Source: RGIG8597 sp050872545
Lineage (GTDB): Bacteria; Spirochaetota; GWE2-31-10
Length of the DNA: 26,648 nt
NCBI GenBank assembly: GCA_050872545.1
Contig: JBNMHA010000026.1
Coordinates: forward strand, 1 to 26,648
Direction: 5' to 3'
Position 1 is the first letter of the stretch, and each line of letters starts with the position of its first letter. The notes under the pieces were generated by a model that was not told the origin of the DNA, did not search any database, and saw nothing but the letters and a program-made list of their open reading frames with translations. The position numbers and the translations under genes were made by a program. Below, piece after piece: positions 6,220 through 14,055 of the stretch.

Positions 6220-8082
6220 TTATACTGTATATTTGTCTGTTTCCGCCGAGAGCTTTTCTGCAAAAACTCTGTTCTCCGCAGCCATTTCTATAAAAGTTTC
6301 AGTATTAGCACTTATTACATTAGTAGATTTTTCAATCTCTTCAGATCCGTTTTTCAGCCTGTCAGAAAGTGTTTCCAACTCTTTTACCTGATTCACAACA
6401 TTTTCTATTCCCAAGTTCATTTGTTCCGAACTATCAATAATAATATGAGTTGCTTCCTTTATATCATTAAGAGCGTCGACAATCTGCTGACTTCCGACTG
6501 TCTGTTCTTCCATTGATGAACGAATTTCGCTAATCAGTGCATCGTCAGTAGAAATTTGCTCTACTATCTCACCAAACATTTTTCCGGCATTATTAGTTGC
6601 AGAAGTAACTTCATGAATATTCTCAATTACACTTGAAAGCGTCTGCATTATCGCATGTGACTGTTCTGTTGTACTTTCCGAAAGTTTTCTGATTTCACCA
6701 GCAACTACCGCAAAGCCTTTTCCTGCACTGCCCGCATGAGCTGCTTCAATTGCCGCATTCATGGCTAAAAGTTTAGTCTGTTCCGCTACAGATTCGATTA
6801 TTTTGTTTGTATCAAGAAGTCTTGTTGATTCAGCCGAAACATTGTCTACAAGGCGAATGACATTTTCTATAGTATTTTTTCCGTTTTCCGAATCAGCAAA
6901 AAGTTTCTTAAAGCTGTTTCCGAACTTGTCAACATTCTCTGTAATCGAATTAATATTGGAAAGCATTTCTTCAACAGCCGACGAACTTTGAGAAAGTGCA
7001 TTATTCTGATCGTTTATCTGCGCTGATAATTTGTCAATCAAAGAATTCATATCGTTCATTGTATTGACTGTTACCGATACCGTATCCTGCTGAACTTTAG
7101 CATGTTTGGCAAGTTCCGCAGAATTCTCGGAAATTTGTTTTATTTCTGATGAAATATCGGAACTACTTTGATTCAATTGTTCCGCAACATTATTCAGCGA
7201 AACAATATTGCTTTTTGACGCTTTAATCATTTTGTTCATTGAATCAGCAAATGCATTCACATTGTTTCTCATAATGCCGATTTCCGTATTGTATTTTGTT
7301 GCAGGCAGCCGCAGTGAAAGATTGCCCTCTGACATTTTTTTCAGTATCACAGCAGTTTCTTCTATTGGTTTCGCAAATTTATTTGAGAAAATAATCGAAA
7401 CAATTACCGCAGCGATAAATCCCAGTCCTATTATTATCAACGCAAGAAGGTAAAGTCTGTCAAACTGTACTTTTTCGCCGTCTTCAACGAATTTCAATTC
7501 CGCATTTATGTCGTCATAATAATTTCCGCTGCTGACAATCCAGTTCCAAGGCTTAAATAGCATTGAATAAGTTCGCTTAGGAGCTACAGTAACGCCGTCT
7601 GATTTAGTAAACCAGAACTCACTGAATCCGCCGTTAGGGTTTCTGTTCACAATTGCCATTATCTCTTTGATAATTTGAACGCCGTTTTTATCTTTCAGAT
7701 TTACTCGGTTTTGCCCTTCATTTTGCGGAAGAATAGGATGTGCTACAAGCACATAATCAGTCGAATCAATCCAAAAGTATCCGGAATCATCATCTCCGTA
7801 ACGCAAATCTTTTATTAATTTAATTGCCTGTGTCTGTGCTTGTTTTCTTGTCAGTCGACCGCTTTGTTCTTCTGAATATATGGAATTCAGCAAAGTCATG
7901 ACATTTTGAATTTGAAACTTGACAGAATCGTCATAGCCTTTCATTCGCTGCGTTCTTACGTTTTCTACGCTGTAACGATGTATTTTTATCAATCCGGATT
8001 TTAATGAAACTAAAACGCCTATACAAATAACTGCAATTAGGGAAATACAAAAAGTAAGTATGATAGTTTTTATGGATTTCAT
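6220..8082 (-). CDS. Methyl-accepting chemotaxis protein with sCache sensor
   Basis: 620 aa transmembrane chemoreceptor. Order: first membrane helix (about 7-27); periplasmic sensor (about 45-195) with the single-Cache hallmark DDDSGYFWIDSTDYVLVAHP (97-116) and later FKPWNWIVSSGNYYDDI; second membrane helix (about 210-232); HAMP (about 234-285); long coiled-coil signalling domain. The hairpin tip, around TKLLAMNAAIEAAHAGSAG (436-454) with GFAVVAGEIRKL (456-467), is the conserved CheA/CheW contact. The tail lacks an obvious C-terminal CheR/CheB-binding pentapeptide. The start ATG 8082 follows GGAGAGGAA. sCache_2 sensors in related receptors often bind small organic acids, but the ligand here cannot be read. 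No che genes are adjacent, so it is an orphan receptor, implying a motile cell. Confidence 0.93.
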   Translation of the reverse strand: MKSIKTIILTFCISLIAVICIGVLVSLKSGLIKIHRYSVENVRTQRMKGYDDSVKFQIQNVMTLLNSIYSEEQSGRLTRKQAQTQAIKLIKDLRYGDDDSGYFWIDSTDYVLVAHPILPQNEGQNRVNLKDKNGVQIIKEIMAIVNRNPNGGFSEFWFTKSDGVTVAPKRTYSMLFKPWNWIVSSGNYYDDINAELKFVEDGEKVQFDRLYLLALIIIGLGFIAAVIVSIIFSNKFAKPIEETAVILKKMSEGNLSLRLPATKYNTEIGIMRNNVNAFADSMNKMIKASKSNIVSLNNVAEQLNQSSSDISSEIKQISENSAELAKHAKVQQDTVSVTVNTMNDMNSLIDKLSAQINDQNNALSQSSSAVEEMLSNINSITENVDKFGNSFKKLFADSENGKNTIENVIRLVDNVSAESTRLLDTNKIIESVAEQTKLLAMNAAIEAAHAGSAGKGFAVVAGEIRKLSESTTEQSHAIMQTLSSVIENIHEVTSATNNAGKMFGEIVEQISTDDALISEIRSSMEEQTVGSQQIVDALNDIKEATHIIIDSSEQMNLGIENVVNQVKELETLSDRLKNGSEEIEKSTNVISANTETFIEMAAENRVFAEKLSAETDKYTV

Positions 8083-8243
8083 ATAAAGTTCCTCTCCTTA
8101 TAGATAGACGAGAATATTTATTTTCTTTTTCGGAGTCAATTCAATTCTGAAATAAGTACATTTATTCGGCAAATGTTATTAAAGTGAAAAAAATGCTATA
8201 TAAACAGCTAAAAATTCTCGTTGTGGCAAATGTGCTGACGCTC

Positions 8244-9032
8244 TTATTTCATAAAAAAGTTAAGCACTCGGTTATTAAAATCTGCTGCTTCTTCATACGC
8301 CGAATGTCCCAATTCTTTATACATATAGATTTCACAGGAAAGCTTTTCTGCGATCTCTTGCGATGCTTTGCCTGTCAACACATTATCTTTTTTCCCACCT
8401 AAAACCAGAACTGGACACTTTATATTTTCAAGCAATTCATTTGTATTGCATGTCAAGCATGCCTTTGCATTATTAATAAAGCGAATAAGCCTTTTAGGTT
8501 TTCCAAGTCTCTTTAGAATCGGGAGGAAGAATTTGTATTTGTTCAAGTATCTTTCGGAATACATTTTATTAAAAATGTTTGTTACCAGTTTTTCGTATTG
8601 AGCCGCCTCTGCAAGTTTTATCCAATTATTGACACATGAAATTACGGTCGGATTATTTTTTGACAAAGTTACTCCCAAACAAAGTTTTCTTACTAATTCG
8701 GGATATTTTATCGCTAAATATTGACCTATCATCCCACCTTGAGAAATTCCTAATACATCTGCATTTTTTATATTCAGCTGCTTCATGCAAAATGCTAAAT
8801 CATCAGCAAAATTTTCAACTGTGCTGTTTTCCGGAATCAGTGTTCTTTTGTCAAAGCAGTAAACTTTGTATTTCTTGGAAAAAATACGATACATATACGC
8901 TATAAAAAGTCCTGAACCTTTTACTTCTCGCAACGATAATCCGGGAATCAGCACCATTACTTGTTTGCCTTTTCCAAAGCTGACATAATTTATTTCTGTT
9001 TCATCTATTTTAATTTTGCTCTCTTTTATCAT
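8244..9032 (-). CDS. Alpha/beta-hydrolase fold protein
   Basis: 262 aa. The complete catalytic triad is visible: nucleophile Ser97 in GISQGG (95-100), acid Asp216 in LVLGGKKDNVL, base His243 in ELGHSAYEE. The oxyanion region LIPGLS (28-33) is typical. Between about 125 and 200 lies a helical cap rich in Lys, Asn and Tyr. No signal peptide, so probably cytoplasmic. The start is ATG 9032, behind GGGA. Members of this fold include esterases, lactonases and C-C hydrolases; the sequence does not tell which. It stands between the chemoreceptor (same strand, 161-base gap) and a repeat-rich intergenic region, with no pathway context. Composition is somewhat richer in A and T than its neighbours. Confidence 0.85.
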   Translation of the reverse strand: MIKESKIKIDETEINYVSFGKGKQVMVLIPGLSLREVKGSGLFIAYMYRIFSKKYKVYCFDKRTLIPENSTVENFADDLAFCMKQLNIKNADVLGISQGGMIGQYLAIKYPELVRKLCLGVTLSKNNPTVISCVNNWIKLAEAAQYEKLVTNIFNKMYSERYLNKYKFFLPILKRLGKPKRLIRFINNAKACLTCNTNELLENIKCPVLVLGGKKDNVLTGKASQEIAEKLSCEIYMYKELGHSAYEEAADFNNRVLNFFMK

Positions 9033-9150
9033 TTTTTTCCCATTGAAATAATAGTTAGGTTCAATTTTAGGTTTTATATCATTTTTGGGCTTGCTTCGGC
9101 AATCTGTCGTTTTGGTGGAATAGAACCTTGCGATTGTTCATAACGTTTTT

Positions 9151-9270
9151 TGCAGTCGTTGGCTGCGTTTAAGTTCCACTTTCTTCAAAGTACGTTAGGC
9201 TTTCGCTAGTTCAAAAACATTTTGCCGATTTCATCGGCGAGGCAATGCAACTTTGGTTAAGGTTTTTGAC
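9151..9270 (+). repeat. Long intergenic repeat, copy 1 (with stem-loops)
   Basis: The core 9151-9209 aligns to 26406-26465 at roughly 80 percent identity by eye: TGCAG-CGTTGGCTGCGTT, then TTCAAAGT, then TTAGGCTT-CGCTAG. Both cores begin with a small stem (GCAGYC-GTT-GGCTGC) and are followed by a perfect hairpin; here it is GCCGAT-TTC-ATCGGC (9224-9238). No open frame of note is present. The rest of the 396-base gap between the hydrolase and thrC holds nothing recognisable beyond weak promoter-like elements before thrC. Confidence 0.6.
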
Positions 9271-9428
9271 ATTGGTTGTTCAATCTGCATTTTGTCGTGC
9301 AAGCGATTAGTGTATTTGCACTAATGAAGTATTTTCTTGTTTAAAAGCAACTTGCAGACAAATTGCCATTATTGTTGATTTATGTTATATCATTCAGCAT
9401 TATTTTTTTACAAAAAAGGAGTTTTCCT

Positions 9429-10721
9429 ATGAAATATTTCAGTACAGGCAAAAATTCTGCTCCGGTTTCTTTTAAAGAAGCCTTACTGCAAGGATTAGCA
9501 CCAGACAGAGGTTTATATTTACCGGAAAGTTTTCCGAAAGCAGACGGTTCTGTTTTTGAAAAAGACACATTTCAGGATATGGCTTTTGAACTGGCAAAAT
9601 TATTAGTCGACAAAGAAATTCCTGATACAGATTTGCGCAAAATTACCGATGATGCATTTAATTTTGACGTACCGGTAAAAAAGGTTCATGACAACATTTA
9701 CGCACTTGAACTGTATCACGGTCCGACAGCCGCATTTAAAGATTTCGGCGCACGCTTCATGGCAAGAGCAATGAGCTATTTTTTAGGACAAAAGAAATTA
9801 ACGATTCTAGTTGCAACTTCCGGTGACACAGGAAGTGCCGTTGCAAAAGGTTTTTATGGACTGCCTAATATTGACGTTATAATTTTGTATCCGTCCGGAA
9901 AAGTTTCGCCGTTGCAAGAAAAACAACTTACTACATTGGGCAAAAACATTACCGCACTGGAAATTGACGGCACATTTGATGAATGTCAGGCTTTAGTAAA
10001 GGAAGCGTTTATGGATGATGAGGTCAAAGGCTGGCTTGATTTATCATCCGCAAATTCTATAAACATTGGTCGGTTATATCCGCAATCATTCTATTATTGC
10101 TGGGCTTACAAACAAGTAAAATCTATCGGTACTCCGGTTTTTTGTACGCCTTCCGGAAATTTCGGAAATATTACAGGTGGCTTGATTGCAAAAAAAATGG
10201 GCTTGCCGGTAAAACATTTTATTGCAGCCACAAACATTAACGATACAGTTCCGGAATATTTAGAAACAGGAATTTACCGTGCCCGACCATCCGTAACAAC
10301 ATATTCCAATGCTATGGACGTCGGAAATCCTTCAAACTTTGCCAGAATGCTTGCAATCTACGGAAATCGTGATGAAATGGCAAAAGATATTACCGGGTAC
10401 AGTGTAACAGATGAAGATACTGCTGCTGCAATTAAGACTGTTAAGGAAAAATATAACTACCTTCTCGACCCACACGGAGCGGTAGGTTACGAAGCTGTTA
10501 AGCGTCATATCGAAAAAACTGGTGATACAAATACACCTTATGTTTTCTTGGAAACTGCTCATCCTGCAAAGTTCAGTGAAGTAATACATAAAATTCTAGG
10601 TATTAATCCGGAAATCCCTGCAACCTTGCAGGAATATTTAAACAAGGAAAAAGTTTCTGTTTCGATGAAGCCGGTTTATGAAGAGTTAAAAGCTTACTTG
10701 AAAACAAGAAAAAACAAATAA
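9429..10721 (+). CDS. thrC: Threonine synthase
   Basis: 430 aa PLP enzyme converting O-phosphohomoserine to threonine, the last step of threonine synthesis. The PLP lysine is Lys104 in YHGPTAAFKDFGARF (96-110). The phosphate-binding and substrate blocks LVATSGDTGSAVAKGF, SSANSINIGRLYPQ and TPSGNFGNITGG are all present, and the C-terminal region has DPHGAVGYEA and LETAHPAKF. N-terminal FSTGKNSAPVSFKEALLQGL and overall length fit the class that includes E. coli ThrC. The start is ATG 9429, behind AAGGAG with a seven-base gap; the longer reading from 9363 adds a hydrophobic leader unlike the family. It is a single-gene unit, closed by a strong terminator. No other threonine gene is nearby. Confidence 0.97.
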   Translation: MKYFSTGKNSAPVSFKEALLQGLAPDRGLYLPESFPKADGSVFEKDTFQDMAFELAKLLVDKEIPDTDLRKITDDAFNFDVPVKKVHDNIYALELYHGPTAAFKDFGARFMARAMSYFLGQKKLTILVATSGDTGSAVAKGFYGLPNIDVIILYPSGKVSPLQEKQLTTLGKNITALEIDGTFDECQALVKEAFMDDEVKGWLDLSSANSINIGRLYPQSFYYCWAYKQVKSIGTPVFCTPSGNFGNITGGLIAKKMGLPVKHFIAATNINDTVPEYLETGIYRARPSVTTYSNAMDVGNPSNFARMLAIYGNRDEMAKDITGYSVTDEDTAAAIKTVKEKYNYLLDPHGAVGYEAVKRHIEKTGDTNTPYVFLETAHPAKFSEVIHKILGINPEIPATLQEYLNKEKVSVSMKPVYEELKAYLKTRKNK

Positions 10722-10726
10722 GCTGT

Positions 10727-10771
10727 AAGCCGGTATAAAATGACAAACTACATTTTATACCGGTTTTTTTA
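10727..10771 (+). terminator. Rho-independent terminator of thrC
   Basis: Perfect 13-bp stem CCGGTATAAAATG (10730-10742) with CATTTTATACCGG (10751-10763), an eight-base loop and a run of seven T (10764-10770). It begins within ten bases of the thrC stop. Flanking A residues can extend pairing, which would let it work on both strands. Confidence 0.92.
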
Positions 10772-10809
10772 ATGCACAAGTTTATTTATCAAAAAGAATA
10801 AAAAAAAGC

Positions 10810-10838
10810 TTGACGTGAAAATTAAAGTAGTGTATATA
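10810..10838 (+). promoter_or_regulatory. Sigma-70-type promoter of tRNA-Asn
   Basis: TTGACG (10810-10815) and TATATA (10833-10838) are separated by exactly 17 bases. Transcription would start around 10845, about nine bases before the tRNA. This is one of the two best promoter matches in the window. Confidence 0.8.
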
Positions 10839-10853
10839 TGCACCATCAAACAT

Positions 10854-10926
10854 TCCTTTGTAGCTCAGTCGGTAGAGCGGGTGGCTGTTAACCACTAGGT
10901 CGGGGGTTCGAGTCCCTCCGGAGGAG
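10854..10926 (+). tRNA. tRNA-Asn (anticodon GTT)
   Basis: 73 bases folding into a standard cloverleaf. The acceptor arm TCCTTTG (10854-10860) pairs with CGGAGGA (10919-10925). The D arm is GCTCAGTCGGTAGAGC. The anticodon arm GGTGG-CTGTTAA-CCACT has anticodon GTT at 10887-10889. The T arm is GGGGG-TTCGAGT-CCCTC. The discriminator is G (10926), as in bacterial tRNA-Asn. The next bases are CAA, so the CCA tail is not encoded and must be added by a nucleotidyltransferase. It has its own promoter and terminator. Confidence 0.97.
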
Positions 10927-10933
10927 CAACGAT

Positions 10934-10960
10934 AAGCCGTCTTAAATGACGGCTTTTTTT
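10934..10960 (+). terminator. Rho-independent terminator of tRNA-Asn
   Basis: Perfect 8-bp stem AAGCCGTC (10934-10941) with GACGGCTT (10948-10955), a six-base loop and a T run reaching 10960. It starts eight bases after the tRNA. Confidence 0.9.
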
Positions 10961-11028
10961 ATGTGCTGATTCACCGAATGCGGCGATAATCTTCCGATAC
11001 TTCTAACGGAACTCAAAAGGATTATCAA

Positions 11029-11850
11029 ATGAAAAACCTTTCTCAATCTGAAATCAATCTGGTACTTGAAAAAATCAGAGCGAAATACCAAAAACTTATA
11101 GATTTATACAAAAAGAACCCGGCATTACTGGAAAATTTTCAGCAGCGATATATTTCTGCTCTTAAAATGCGCAAAAATTTATCCGTATTTCTGCTTGCTG
11201 AAATTCAAGCTGTTGAAGAACTTCTAAAAATAGAGGAGGAAAAAAGAACTGATGCTGCAAAAAAGCGGAATCAGAAACCGCAGGTTTCATTTGTCGACCG
11301 AGTAATGCAGGAAAATCAACGCCGTTATCAACTGTATCCCAAACTTGTTTTATCCGATGAATCCGATGACGAAATTAATTACCTGTGCGGCGCAGCAAGG
11401 CATTATTTAAACGTTTATTTTCCTGTCGCTGTGTTGATAGAAAAGCGAACTGCCGGAACTGCGCTGCAGCGAAAATTTACCAATCATTATGATGATTTAA
11501 TAATGCATATCGGGTACAACGGTGAAGTTCCTGCCGCACGTCATTACCTTGACACGCTGACTACAAGCAGCGATGAATCACGCATAATGTTTGAATATCA
11601 GCGATTAATTCAAGATTTTGGTTTTCTGCTTAATTCATCATGCGACTTACTGAAAAGCCTTATCAACGAACTTTCAGGGTCAAAAGAAAGCGGCGCAATG
11701 CTTGACCCGATTTTTAAGCAAGCGTCGTTATCCGGTGACATAGTAAAAATATTTAAAGGCAAAACGTTTATTGATGCCGTAAAAATTACACTTGATTATC
11801 TGGAAAAACTTATCGGGAATTTTCGGCTTCGTGACATCAGAAAAGTTTAG
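11029..11850 (+). CDS. Hypothetical protein, largely helical
   Basis: 273 aa with no motif that I recognise. Residues 1-85 are charged and helical, with heptad-like spacing (SEINLVLEKIRAKYQKLIDL, later EIQAVEELLKIEEEKR). Residues 95-273 look globular and mixed, with conserved-looking pieces YLCGAARHYLNVYFPVAVLI, MHIGYNGEVPAARHYLDTL and FKGKTFIDAVKITLDYLEKL. No signal peptide, membrane helix or obvious catalytic set. The start is ATG 11029, behind AAAGGA. It begins 68 bases after the tRNA terminator and ends only 14 bases from the convergent helicase gene. The length, clean start site and typical codon use make it a real gene. It may be a lineage-specific family; function unknown. Confidence 0.8.
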   Translation: MKNLSQSEINLVLEKIRAKYQKLIDLYKKNPALLENFQQRYISALKMRKNLSVFLLAEIQAVEELLKIEEEKRTDAAKKRNQKPQVSFVDRVMQENQRRYQLYPKLVLSDESDDEINYLCGAARHYLNVYFPVAVLIEKRTAGTALQRKFTNHYDDLIMHIGYNGEVPAARHYLDTLTTSSDESRIMFEYQRLIQDFGFLLNSSCDLLKSLINELSGSKESGAMLDPIFKQASLSGDIVKIFKGKTFIDAVKITLDYLEKLIGNFRLRDIRKV

Positions 11851-11864
11851 CGCAAAGCAGAAAA

Positions 11865-14012
11865 TTACTTTAAAATCGCCTTCAAATCACCTAACGGTCC
11901 TTCGGAGCATTTCTCCGGCATGAAAACATGAAGCAGTTCGATACTGCGAGTCAGTGCAGTGTAAATCATATTGCGATTCATTTTATCGGCAACATCATCA
12001 TCGAAAACATCAAGAAAATGCGCACGATGATCCAGATAAAAAAGCACAACCGGGAAATCAAGTCCTTTGCAACTTTGAGTCGTCGCCAGCCGGACAATTC
12101 CCTGCTTTGAGAAATCAAAATTCGCCGAGTTCACAAAGTCCGATTCTAAATCCAGTTCTCGTTTCAAAAGTACCTGAAGTTTTTGCAGCTGATCTCTTTT
12201 CGGTGCAATAAGGCAAATATTCTCCGGTTCATAGTTTAATGAGTTTCTGCACATTTTTACAGCATTCAGAATCTGATTAAAAGAAGCATCCTGCGTTTTT
12301 CCTTCATGCAGTTCGACCGGCGGACCAAACCTGAATGTTTCCGGGCAGTTTTCTTTGTCCGCACCTTTTATAAGCAAACGATACTTTTCTGCGACTTCGT
12401 TAATTTGATTTGTACATCTGAAGTTAGTATTCAATGTTCGCGTGTGACCGGTAATATCAATTCCTGCACGGCTCCAAGTAAAGCCCGGTTGAAACACCGA
12501 CTGATCATTATCGCCTGCCAAAATCATACTTTCACGGACTGACTTTCTTAAAATCCTAAGTGTTGCTGCTGTTAAATCCTGCGCTTCATCTACAAAGAGA
12601 AAATCTGTTTTCAGCTCATCCGGGATTTCATATTCTTCGTTTTTTATCATTACAGCCAATTTATAAGCAGCATATTCAACTGATAATTTTTTGGACTTAT
12701 CCCATTCCGCAAAGATCGCTTCGACCGCATTCCAAATCTTTTTGCGGTTTTCTGCACTCTGTGCTTTTCTCATTCCGGTTCTTGCAATTTTTTCGTCACA
12801 GTATTCGCTTTTTGTGACACATTTCGGAAGAATAAACTTTTCAATCTCTATCCAAATTCCGCTGCTTAACGGATTATTTTTCACTTCATCATCGTTTTCA
12901 AGACACTTGGAAATTCCATACTCAAACGTATTTTCCGGAAACGCATTTTTCAGAATTTTAGCGGCATAACTTTCCGATGTTAAAATAAATTCTCCTTCCG
13001 GTGGATTTTCAATGCTCATCAATGCCGCAATGTACTTATTGTATTTTTCAAGGCTGCGTGAAAAAGTTATAAGTTTTATTGTTTTATTTCCGTCAAAAAG
13101 CGAACTTTTATTCTTATCAACTAATTTTTCAAATGCTTTCAGCAGCACAAGTGATTTCCCTGTTCCGGCACTGCCTTTTATCAGGAAATCACGATCAAAC
13201 TTAATCATATTTACGATTGATTCCTGCTCTTTTGTAAGATGAACAAGGCTCTGCTCATAATCGTAACGTGTCCTTGTATAACTTGTCATTCGGCTCAAGT
13301 TTGAAATATATTCTTGCGCATCACTAAGTTGTAAAAGTTGCTCCTGAACAGCTTTTTGTGCTTTACGGTTTTCCTGTTCAGCATCATACTTTTTGCGCCG
13401 CAGTTCGTCGATTTTTTCCTTATTCTGCTTATTCTTCGCAATTTGCTCTTCGTAATCCGACTGCAAAGTTTTCAGTTTTGCGTCAAGCAAATCGAGCTGC
13501 TTCTTTTTGTCTTCCGCATCTTCTACTTTAGCCGCCATGTCTGCATTCAGCAATGAAAGTCGTTTCAGTTCAAGATTGGCGCGTTCCAATTCCCTTGCTG
13601 TTTCTGCCGGGCTTTTTCGTGCGTTCCAAATTTCTACACAATTCATCAGCTTGATAATTTCGTTTTTGTTGGGAATGTTAAAAGTTTTTGCAAATTCATT
13701 CAGAAGATAAGCTGCACTGTTTGCTTCCTCAACGGAAAGATTCCTAAACTCGTGACGAACGTAATTGGTATTTTTCTGATTATTCTGAATATTTCGCAAA
13801 AGCTGATATGCTTTTTGACTTTTTACCGGACAGCAATTGCGAAATGTATTTATAAGTTCCCAAAACTTAGCTTTACCGTCCATCTCGTCAAGCACATCTC
13901 TGAAATACGCCTCAAAAACAGAAAAAACTGCCAATGTAAACACGCCGGAATCTATGCCCTGCAAAGCTTCCAGTCTTTTAATCTGCTCCAAGCTCGGAAT
14001 TTCGTTCGTCAT
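11865..14012 (-). CDS. Superfamily 1 (UvrD/Rep-like) helicase with N-terminal helical domain and coiled coil
   Basis: 715 aa in three parts. Residues 1-130 form a helical domain with SVFEAYFRDVLDEM and NYVRHEFRNLSVEEANSAA (83-101), reminiscent of DUF4145/HEPN-like domains at the front of some restriction subunits. Residues about 135-235 are a long charged coiled coil. The helicase follows: Q motif LTKEQESIV (259-267), Walker A GSAGTGKS (280-287), Walker B FVDEAQD (473-479), motif III GDNDQSVF (500-507), motif IV NTNFRC with Arg532, motif V TTQSCKGLDFP (644-654), motif VI YTALTRS (684-690). All catalytic motifs are intact, so it should be an ATP-driven DNA or RNA motor. The start is ATG 14012, behind AAAGGA. 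It lies 43 bases downstream of the DUF748 gene on the same strand. Repair or defence roles are both possible. Confidence 0.88.
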   Translation of the reverse strand: MTNEIPSLEQIKRLEALQGIDSGVFTLAVFSVFEAYFRDVLDEMDGKAKFWELINTFRNCCPVKSQKAYQLLRNIQNNQKNTNYVRHEFRNLSVEEANSAAYLLNEFAKTFNIPNKNEIIKLMNCVEIWNARKSPAETARELERANLELKRLSLLNADMAAKVEDAEDKKKQLDLLDAKLKTLQSDYEEQIAKNKQNKEKIDELRRKKYDAEQENRKAQKAVQEQLLQLSDAQEYISNLSRMTSYTRTRYDYEQSLVHLTKEQESIVNMIKFDRDFLIKGSAGTGKSLVLLKAFEKLVDKNKSSLFDGNKTIKLITFSRSLEKYNKYIAALMSIENPPEGEFILTSESYAAKILKNAFPENTFEYGISKCLENDDEVKNNPLSSGIWIEIEKFILPKCVTKSEYCDEKIARTGMRKAQSAENRKKIWNAVEAIFAEWDKSKKLSVEYAAYKLAVMIKNEEYEIPDELKTDFLFVDEAQDLTAATLRILRKSVRESMILAGDNDQSVFQPGFTWSRAGIDITGHTRTLNTNFRCTNQINEVAEKYRLLIKGADKENCPETFRFGPPVELHEGKTQDASFNQILNAVKMCRNSLNYEPENICLIAPKRDQLQKLQVLLKRELDLESDFVNSANFDFSKQGIVRLATTQSCKGLDFPVVLFYLDHRAHFLDVFDDDVADKMNRNMIYTALTRSIELLHVFMPEKCSEGPLGDLKAILK

Positions 14013-14055
14013 AATTTTTTCCTTTAAGTGAATTTTTGTACATTTTCGGGGAATT

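Noticed and set aside
8161..8170. Sigma-28 (flagellar) promoter of the chemoreceptor: GCCGAATAAA on the minus strand
   Set aside because: The -10-like word has an extra base relative to GCCGATAA and no TAAA is found 15 bases upstream.
9033..9428. Insertion sequence in the repeat-rich gap before thrC
   Set aside because: No transposase frame, terminal repeats or target duplication were found; only a non-coding repeat is supported.
10854..14012. Genomic island integrated at tRNA-Asn
   Set aside because: No integrase and no recognisable duplicate of the tRNA 3' end were seen downstream; the tRNA also has its own close terminator.
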